Assembly: GCA_015767395.1 (NCBI GenBank)
Contig: JADWMI010000195.1
Span: forward strand, 1 to 5,038
Direction: 5' to 3'
Length of the DNA: 5,038 nucleotides
DNA from: Bacteroidota bacterium
GTDB lineage: Bacteria; Bacteroidota; Bacteroidia; Flavobacteriales; Flavobacteriaceae
The notes below the pieces were generated by a model. That model had not been told where the DNA came from. It saw only the letters and a list, made by a program, of their open reading frames with translations, and made no database searches. This document shows positions 1 to 5,038 of this stretch, in pieces (position 1 is the stretch's first letter; each line of letters begins with the position of its first letter). The position numbers and the translations under genes are program-made.

Positions 1-2400
1 CAAGAAAACTTAACTTATCAGAAGCCTCCAAAAGAAATTTTGGAACTTGCTGAAGCTCCTTTAGCTCCATTAATGAGAATGGATGAAAAAGGTGAAAATT
101 TTGTCTTTTCATACCGATCTAATTTTAAAAGTATCGAAGAACTTTCAGAAACTGAATTGCGTTTAGGAGGCCTTAGAATTAATCCAAAAACCAATATTAG
201 TAGTCGCCAACGTTATTACACAAACATTAAAGTTAGAGTTGGGAGAAATAACGAGGAAGAAGCGCCAAGTGGCTTGCCTTCAATTCGAAGATTTTCTAAT
301 TTCTCTTGGTCTCCAAATCAAAAAATGATGACTTTTACCAATACTGTTAATAACGGTGTTGAACTTTGGTTATTAAATATTGAAGCTAAGACTGTAAAAA
401 AAATATCAGAAGCTAATTTAAATGCAAATACAGGAAACCCCGTATCTTGGTTTAAAGACAGTGAAGCAATACTTGTTAATACCATTTCAAAAGATAAAAA
501 ACCGCTTATAGATACTAAAACAGCTGTCCCAACGGGCCCAACAGTTTCTGTGAGCGAAGCAGGTATAAAAGCACAAAATAGAACTTATCAAGATTTACTT
601 AAAAACCCAAGCGATGAGCATAACTTAGAACAATTATTGGCCTCTGAATTATATAAAGTTTCTCTTGATGGACAAAAAACACTATGGAAAGGAAACGCCA
701 TGTACAATGACTTGTCTTTTTCACCTGATGGTAATTACATAATGGTAACCACAATAGAAAAACCTTTTTCCTATTTAGTTCCCTATAGACGTTTTCCGTC
801 AAAAACAGTTATTTACGACACCAATGGAAAACTTGTTAAAAAATTGTTGGAAGTACCATTGATAGAAGATTTACCAAAAGGGTTTATGGCTGTTAGAACT
901 GGAATGAGAAAAATTTCTTGGAGAAACGATAAACCTGCTACTCTTATTTGGTGTGAAGCCTTAGATGAAGGAGACCCTGCTAAAGAAGTTGAATTTAGAG
1001 ATGAAGTTTTTGAAATGAATGCACCGTTTAATAGCGAAGCTAAATCTTTAGTAAAAACCATTGGAAGATATAGTCGTATTATTTGGGGAGATGAAAACAC
1101 GGCAATTGCGAATGATTATTGGTGGAATACAAGAAATACAAAATTATACGTTTTCAACCCTTCAAACAATAACATAAAACCAACTATTATTTCCGATAGA
1201 AACTATCAGGACAGATATAATGACCCTGGGAGTTTTATCACGAAAAGAAATAAATTTGGACGTTACACCTTAGAAATGGTTAATGACAATGCTTATTTAA
1301 TTGGTGATGGCTATAGTGAAAAAGGAAAATTCCCTTTTGTTGATGAACTAAACCTTAAAACTTTAAAAACCAATCGCCTGTATCAATCTAATTTAACCGA
1401 TCAGATTGAAAGTATCAATGATGCCTTAGACATAAAAAAAGGAGAATTGGTCGTTAGAATTGAATCTAAAAATGAATATCCTAACTATTACGTTAGAAAC
1501 ATTAAAAAGCGCATTGGTTTAATTCCTTTAACACAATTTGATAATCCATATAAGAGTATCCAAGATGTTCATAAAGAAGTAATTAAATACAAACGAGATG
1601 ATGGATTAGACCTTTCTGGAACATTATATTTACCTACAAATTATGAAGAAGGTAAAAAATACCCAATGGTTATGTGGGCATATCCTCGTGAATATAAAGA
1701 CAAAAAAAGCGCTGGGCAAAGCACTTCAAACTCTAATAAATTTACATATCCATATTACGGTTCTCCAATTTATTGGGTAACACGTGGATATGTAGTTTTA
1801 GATGGCGCTGCTTTTCCAATTGTTGGAGAAGGTGACGCTCAACCCAACGATACTTTTATTAAACAACTAGTCGCAAATGCAAAGGCAGCTATTGATGCTG
1901 TAGATAATTTAGGATACATTGATAGAAATAAGGTCGCCGTTGGAGGACATTCATATGGTGCATTTATGACTGCAAATTTACTAGCCCATTCCAACTTATT
2001 TGCTGCAGGAATTGCCAGAAGTGGTGCCTATAATAGAACATTAACGCCTTTTGGTTTCCAAAGTGAAGAACGAAATTATTGGGAAGCACCTGAAATTTAT
2101 TACAACATGTCACCATTTATGCATGCGGACACTATGAAAACACCTTTATTGTTAATTCATGGAGAGGCGGATAACAATTCAGGAACATATCCTTTACAAA
2201 GTGAGCGATATTTTAACGCTTTAAAGGGACTTGGAGCTCCGGTACGTTTGGTAATGCTTCCAAAGGAAAGTCATGGGTATAGTGCAAAAGAATCTGTTTT
2301 ACACATGCTTTGGGAACAAGATCAATGGCTTGAAAAACACCTAAAAAATAAACCTGAAGAGAATAAAGTAAAAAAACAAGAAAAAGAATTAAAACAGTAA
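1..2400 (+). CDS. S9 family serine peptidase, glutamyl endopeptidase-like (S9D), 5'-truncated
   Basis: The reading frame is open from the first base to a TAA at 2398-2400 (799 residues seen), so the gene starts upstream of the window. The first visible residues (YQKPPKEIL) fit the mature N-terminus of this family, so probably only a signal peptide of some 15-30 residues is missing. About residues 1-520 are the beta-propeller, with blade-like motifs such as WSPN (103-106) and FSPDG (about 240). About residues 525-785 are the alpha/beta-hydrolase domain. The triad is visible: Ser651 in GGHSYGAF, Asp724 in HGEADNN and His758 in KESHGY. The WAYPREY stretch probably supplies the oxyanion-hole Tyr. 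From memory, the blocks around all three catalytic residues closely match plant chloroplast glutamyl endopeptidase (MEROPS S9D). Cleavage after Glu is inferred from that family. The enzyme probably acts outside the cytoplasm on peptides or unfolded proteins. The C-terminus is a Lys/Glu-rich tail. The gene ends 10 nt before a hairpin terminator and converges with the nitroreductase gene. Confidence 0.95.
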   Translation, partial: QENLTYQKPPKEILELAEAPLAPLMRMDEKGENFVFSYRSNFKSIEELSETELRLGGLRINPKTNISSRQRYYTNIKVRVGRNNEEEAPSGLPSIRRFSNFSWSPNQKMMTFTNTVNNGVELWLLNIEAKTVKKISEANLNANTGNPVSWFKDSEAILVNTISKDKKPLIDTKTAVPTGPTVSVSEAGIKAQNRTYQDLLKNPSDEHNLEQLLASELYKVSLDGQKTLWKGNAMYNDLSFSPDGNYIMVTTIEKPFSYLVPYRRFPSKTVIYDTNGKLVKKLLEVPLIEDLPKGFMAVRTGMRKISWRNDKPATLIWCEALDEGDPAKEVEFRDEVFEMNAPFNSEAKSLVKTIGRYSRIIWGDENTAIANDYWWNTRNTKLYVFNPSNNNIKPTIISDRNYQDRYNDPGSFITKRNKFGRYTLEMVNDNAYLIGDGYSEKGKFPFVDELNLKTLKTNRLYQSNLTDQIESINDALDIKKGELVVRIESKNEYPNYYVRNIKKRIGLIPLTQFDNPYKSIQDVHKEVIKYKRDDGLDLSGTLYLPTNYEEGKKYPMVMWAYPREYKDKKSAGQSTSNSNKFTYPYYGSPIYWVTRGYVVLDGAAFPIVGEGDAQPNDTFIKQLVANAKAAIDAVDNLGYIDRNKVAVGGHSYGAFMTANLLAHSNLFAAGIARSGAYNRTLTPFGFQSEERNYWEAPEIYYNMSPFMHADTMKTPLLLIHGEADNNSGTYPLQSERYFNALKGLGAPVRLVMLPKESHGYSAKESVLHMLWEQDQWLEKHLKNKPEENKVKKQEKELKQ

Positions 2401-2410
2401 TTTCAAAAAC

Positions 2411-2438
2411 AAAAAGGCAGCTATTGGCTGCCTTTTTT
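2411..2438. terminator. Bidirectional rho-independent terminator between convergent genes
   Basis: A perfect GC-rich stem, GGCAGC (2416-2421) with GCTGCC (2427-2432), closes a 5-nt loop TATTG. It is flanked by five A on the left (2411-2415) and six T on the right (2433-2438), which extend the pairing to 11 bp. On the plus strand the hairpin and T-run follow the peptidase stop by 10 nt. On the minus strand the same stem is followed by a T-rich tract (TTTTTGTTTTTG), and it begins inside the nitroreductase stop codon (2439-2437). One element can therefore end both transcripts. Confidence 0.9.
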
Positions 2439-3126
2439 AATATATTTTCATCACCTCTTCAATAGGTTTTCTTTTAATATCAGGTACGTATGTTTGTTCA
2501 GCCGCATAACCAACTGGCAACAATAAAAAGGCTCGTTCATTTGAAGGCCGCTCCAATATATTCTCTAAAAAACGCATAGGACTTGGGGTATGTGTTAAGG
2601 TTACCAAACCCGCAGTCTGTATTGCTGAAATTAACAATCCACAAGCCAAACCAACCGATTCATTTACATAATAATTTTGATGTTTTTTTCCTTCTGAATC
2701 AATTTCATAAGGTCGTTTAAAAACAATTATTAAATAAGGTGCAGTTTCTAAAAAAGGTTTATTTGCATCAGTACCCAAATGTTTTAAATCTTCTAACCAT
2801 TCATCGCTCATCCGTTCTTCATAGCTTTTACGCTCTTCGGATTCAGCTGCCAATCTAATTTTCTTTTTTATTTCAGCATTTTTTACCACACAAAAGGTCC
2901 ACGGTTGTTTATTTGCACCTGAAGGAGCTGAAGCCGCCGTTTTAATTAGGTTTTCAATAACTTCAATAGATATAGGTTTATCAGAAAAATATCGAACGGA
3001 ACGACGTTTACGCATCAATTCAAAATAATTTTCACTTCTCTTCAACATCTCTTCTTCAGAATATGCTTTATGTTCATACCTAAAGTGCTTGTAACCATCA
3101 ACTAAAATATAGTCATCCGTTTGCAT
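2437..3126 (-). CDS. Nitroreductase-fold flavoprotein, iodotyrosine deiodinase (IYD) homologue
   Basis: This encodes 229 residues if started at the ATG at 3126-3124. It is a cytoplasmic FMN enzyme of the nitroreductase superfamily, in the branch with mammalian IYD, which reductively removes halogen from halotyrosines. FMN-binding motifs are RRSVR (41-45), APSGA (67-71), PWTF (75-78), Thr180 before Pro181 (equivalent to human Thr239 near flavin N5) and Arg219 in KRKP (human Arg279). Aligned by eye to remembered human IYD, the zwitterion-binding residues Glu157, Tyr161 and Lys182 correspond to Glu98, Tyr102 and Lys123 with identical spacing. This argues for a halotyrosine- or tyrosine-like ligand rather than a generic nitroaromatic. 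The frame stays open upstream, with ATGs at 3204 (255 residues) and 3192. I prefer 3126 because it gives the usual bacterial length of about 220-230 residues and the family similarity begins just after it. The gene is single, convergent with the peptidase and divergent from htpG. The fold and family are firm; the substrate is inference. Confidence 0.93.
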   Translation of the reverse strand: MQTDDYILVDGYKHFRYEHKAYSEEEMLKRSENYFELMRKRRSVRYFSDKPISIEVIENLIKTAASAPSGANKQPWTFCVVKNAEIKKKIRLAAESEERKSYEERMSDEWLEDLKHLGTDANKPFLETAPYLIIVFKRPYEIDSEGKKHQNYYVNESVGLACGLLISAIQTAGLVTLTHTPSPMRFLENILERPSNERAFLLLPVGYAAEQTYVPDIKRKPIEEVMKIY

Positions 3127-3277
3127 AAAATATAAATTTTTAAAATCTAAAAGTACTAAATCTTGATTGCATTCGATATTAAAATTTGTCATTAAATATG
3201 TCATAGTGGCACATTTAAAAGTTTGGTATTTTTTTTGACTAATACATTAGGTAAAATTTAAATTAAAAAATATAAAT
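3127..3277. other. Divergent intergenic region between IYD-like gene and htpG
   Basis: These 151 bp (73 bp if the minus-strand gene starts at 3204) separate two divergent genes and must hold both promoters. The stretch is very A/T-rich, with an eight-T run at 3229-3236 and an A/T-rich leader directly before the htpG start. It contains a possible htpG promoter and a small inverted repeat, CTAAT-AC-ATTAG (3239-3250). I saw no CIRCE-type heat-shock operator, and no convincing promoter on the minus strand. The best minus-strand match, TACTTTTA at 3155-3148, lacks a TTG box at the right distance. Confidence 0.6.
3222..3250 (+). promoter_or_regulatory. Possible Bacteroidota-type promoter for htpG
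   Basis: TTTG at 3222-3225 is followed after 17 nt by TACATTAG (3243-3250). The latter matches the Bacteroidota -7 consensus TAnnTTTG at five of six fixed positions. Start of transcription would fall near 3257, giving a leader of about 20 nt. The region is so A/T-rich that a chance match is quite possible. Confidence 0.3.
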
Positions 3278-5038
3278 ATGACAACAGGAAATATTAATGT
3301 AACGGCTGAAAATATTTTTCCAATTATTAAAAAATTCTTGTATTCTGATCACGAAATATTTTTGCGTGAATTAATTTCGAATGCAACAGACGCTTCACTT
3401 AAACTAAAACACTTATCTACTTTAGGTGAAATTAAAGGAGACATTGGTAACCCAATGATTGAAATAAAAGTAGATAAAGATAAAAAAGAAATTAGAATTA
3501 TTGACCAAGGTGTTGGTATGACTGGTGAAGAAGTAGAAAAATACATTAACCAAGTTGCTTTTTCTGGCGCTGAAGAATTTGTAGAAAAATACAAAGACAA
3601 AGTTGAAGATTCAGGAATTATTGGTCATTTCGGTTTAGGATTCTATTCTTCATTTATGGTGGCTAGTAAAGTTGAAATCTTTACAAAATCTTTTCAGGAA
3701 GACTCAAAAGCTGTAAGATGGGAATGTGATGGAAGCCCTCAATATACTATAGAGGAAACAGATAGAGCAGCAAGAGGAACTGAAATTGTTTTACATATTG
3801 ACGATGATTCTTTAGAGTTTTTAGAAGAAAGTAAAATCAAAGAACTTTTAAGTAAATACAATAAGTTTATGCCTATTCCAATTAAATTTGGAATGCGTGA
3901 AGAAACTTTACCATTACCTGAAGGTGCTGACAAAGATGCTGAAGCAGAAAAAATTTCAGTAGATAATATTGTAAACAATCCTTCTCCAGCTTGGACAAAA
4001 AAACCTGCTGATTTAAACGATGAAGATTATAAAAATTTCTACAGAGAGTTGTACCCAATGCAGTTCGAAGAACCATTGTTTAATATTCATTTAAATGTTG
4101 ATCACCCTTTTAACTTAACTGGAATTTTATATTTCCCTAAATTGAGTAAAAATTTAGACCCAACAAAAGATAGAATTCAACTGTATCAAAACCAGGTATT
4201 TGTAACTGATAATGTAGAAGGAATTGTACCAGACTTTTTACAAATGCTTCGTGGTGTGATTGATTCTCCAGATATTCCACTAAACGTATCTCGTTCATAT
4301 TTACAATCTGATGGTGCTGTAAAGAAAATTTCAGGATACATTACAAGAAAAGTTGCTGACAAATTAGTTAGTTTGTTTAATAACGACAGAAAAGGTTTTG
4401 AAGAAAAATGGGATGATATTAAAGTAATTATTGAATATGGAATGCTTTCTGAAGATAAATTCTTTGAAAAGTCTGACAAATTTGCATTGTACCCAACAGT
4501 AAATAAAGAATATTTTACTTTTTCTGAATTAGAAGAAAAAACGAAGGCTATACAAACAGATAAAGACGGTAATTTAATAATTCTTTACGCTTCAAATGAA
4601 AAGGCACAACACAGTTATATTGATGCTGCAAAAGAAAAAGGATATGAAGTATTGTTACTAGACTCTCCTATTGTTTCTCACTTTATTCAAAAATTAGAAG
4701 GAAGTAAAGAAAAAATTCAATTTGTACGTGTAGATTCAGATCATATTGATAACTTGATTAAGAAAGATGACGATAAAATCAGCAAGCTTTCTGATAAAGA
4801 AAAAGAGGAGTTAAAACCAATAATTGAAGAAGTAATTCCAAAAGAAACGTATACTGTTCAGTTAGAAGCTATGGATTCTAATGCTAATCCTTTTATTATT
4901 ACGCAACCAGAGTTTATGCGTAGAATGAAAGAAATGCAAGCTTCTGGCGGAGGTGGCGGAATGATGGGAATGGGCAATTTCCCTGACATGTACAACTTAG
5001 TAGTAAATACCAATAACGAATTGGTTGGTGAGATTTTA
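3278..5038 (+). CDS. htpG: Molecular chaperone HtpG (bacterial Hsp90), 3'-truncated
   Basis: HtpG is an ATP-driven homodimeric cytosolic chaperone that remodels client proteins. The frame is open for exactly 587 codons from ATG 3278 to the window end. Flavobacterial HtpG is usually near 630 residues, so about 40 are missing. The N-terminal GHKL ATPase domain (about 1-215) shows FLRELISNATDA with catalytic Glu31 and Mg-binding Asn35, nucleotide-binding Asp76 in DQGVGM, the glycine-rich lid motif GHFGLGFYSSF (116-126) and RGTEI. The usual form of the Asp76 motif is DNGIGM. A charged linker leads to the middle domain, which begins near PAWTKKPADL and carries the ATP-contacting Arg339 in NVSRSYLQ. 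The C-terminal dimerisation domain is incomplete and includes a Gly/Met-rich stretch (SGGGGGMMGMG, 556-566). The start is preceded by an A/T-rich leader with no Shine-Dalgarno, normal for Bacteroidota. The gene diverges from the IYD-like gene; no heat-shock operator was recognised. Confidence 0.97.
   Translation, partial: MTTGNINVTAENIFPIIKKFLYSDHEIFLRELISNATDASLKLKHLSTLGEIKGDIGNPMIEIKVDKDKKEIRIIDQGVGMTGEEVEKYINQVAFSGAEEFVEKYKDKVEDSGIIGHFGLGFYSSFMVASKVEIFTKSFQEDSKAVRWECDGSPQYTIEETDRAARGTEIVLHIDDDSLEFLEESKIKELLSKYNKFMPIPIKFGMREETLPLPEGADKDAEAEKISVDNIVNNPSPAWTKKPADLNDEDYKNFYRELYPMQFEEPLFNIHLNVDHPFNLTGILYFPKLSKNLDPTKDRIQLYQNQVFVTDNVEGIVPDFLQMLRGVIDSPDIPLNVSRSYLQSDGAVKKISGYITRKVADKLVSLFNNDRKGFEEKWDDIKVIIEYGMLSEDKFFEKSDKFALYPTVNKEYFTFSELEEKTKAIQTDKDGNLIILYASNEKAQHSYIDAAKEKGYEVLLLDSPIVSHFIQKLEGSKEKIQFVRVDSDHIDNLIKKDDDKISKLSDKEKEELKPIIEEVIPKETYTVQLEAMDSNANPFIITQPEFMRRMKEMQASGGGGGMMGMGNFPDMYNLVVNTNNELVGEIL

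Noticed and set aside
40..42. TTG as start codon of the peptidase
   Set aside because: The frame is open without a stop to base 1 and the 13 codons before it encode residues typical of the family, so the true start lies outside the window.
599..1100. Two minus-strand open frames inside the peptidase gene (599-802 and 813-1100)
   Set aside because: They lie wholly within a well-supported coding region, have no recognisable motifs, and their composition is what antisense reading of A/T-rich code gives.
3255..3264. Perfect 10-bp palindrome AATTTAAATT before htpG
   Set aside because: Made only of A and T in an A/T-rich leader, so it is likely to occur by chance and would form no stable hairpin.
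3205..3277. CIRCE or other classic heat-shock operator upstream of htpG
   Set aside because: Looked for and not found: no 9-bp inverted repeat with the required spacing is present.
3349..4479. Minus-strand open frames inside htpG (3349-3600, 3739-3978, 4186-4479) and a shifted plus-strand frame (3882-4076)
   Set aside because: htpG is clearly coding through this region; the frames are Ser/Leu-rich shadows with no family resemblance.
1..5038. A mobile element, toxin-antitoxin pair, CRISPR array or defence system
   Set aside because: Almost all of the window is covered by three ordinary chromosomal genes, with no direct repeats, transposase remnants or composition break visible.

Overview
The window reads as a piece of chromosome from a member of the Bacteroidota, most likely family Flavobacteriaceae. 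Four things support this: low GC (roughly one third by eye), A/T-rich translation leaders with no Shine-Dalgarno motif, strong use of AAA, GAA and TTA codons, and three proteins that all resemble flavobacterial versions of their families. Genus cannot be fixed from this sequence alone.

Layout. (1) Positions 1-2400, plus strand: the nearly complete 3' part of a family S9 serine peptidase of the glutamyl endopeptidase-like (S9D) type. Only its N-terminus, presumably a signal peptide, is cut off by the window edge. (2) Positions 2411-2438: a strong, nearly symmetric hairpin terminator serving two converging genes. (3) Positions 2437-3126 (possibly from 3204), minus strand: a flavin-dependent nitroreductase-fold protein of the iodotyrosine deiodinase (IYD) type, with the three substrate-binding residues of that family intact. 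(4) About 150 bp between divergent starts, holding a possible Bacteroidota-type promoter and a small inverted repeat. (5) Positions 3278-5038, plus strand: htpG, the bacterial Hsp90 chaperone. It runs off the right edge with about 40 residues missing.

The three genes are separately oriented (+, -, +) and do not form an operon. The peptidase and the nitroreductase converge on a shared terminator, and the nitroreductase and htpG diverge from a shared intergenic region. Their jobs (extracytoplasmic peptide degradation, reductive dehalogenation or related flavin chemistry, and protein folding) show no obvious functional link.

I found no mobile element, CRISPR array, tRNA or rRNA, and nothing I would call a new biological system. 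The IYD-like enzyme is the most interesting item, followed by details of the intergenic regions.
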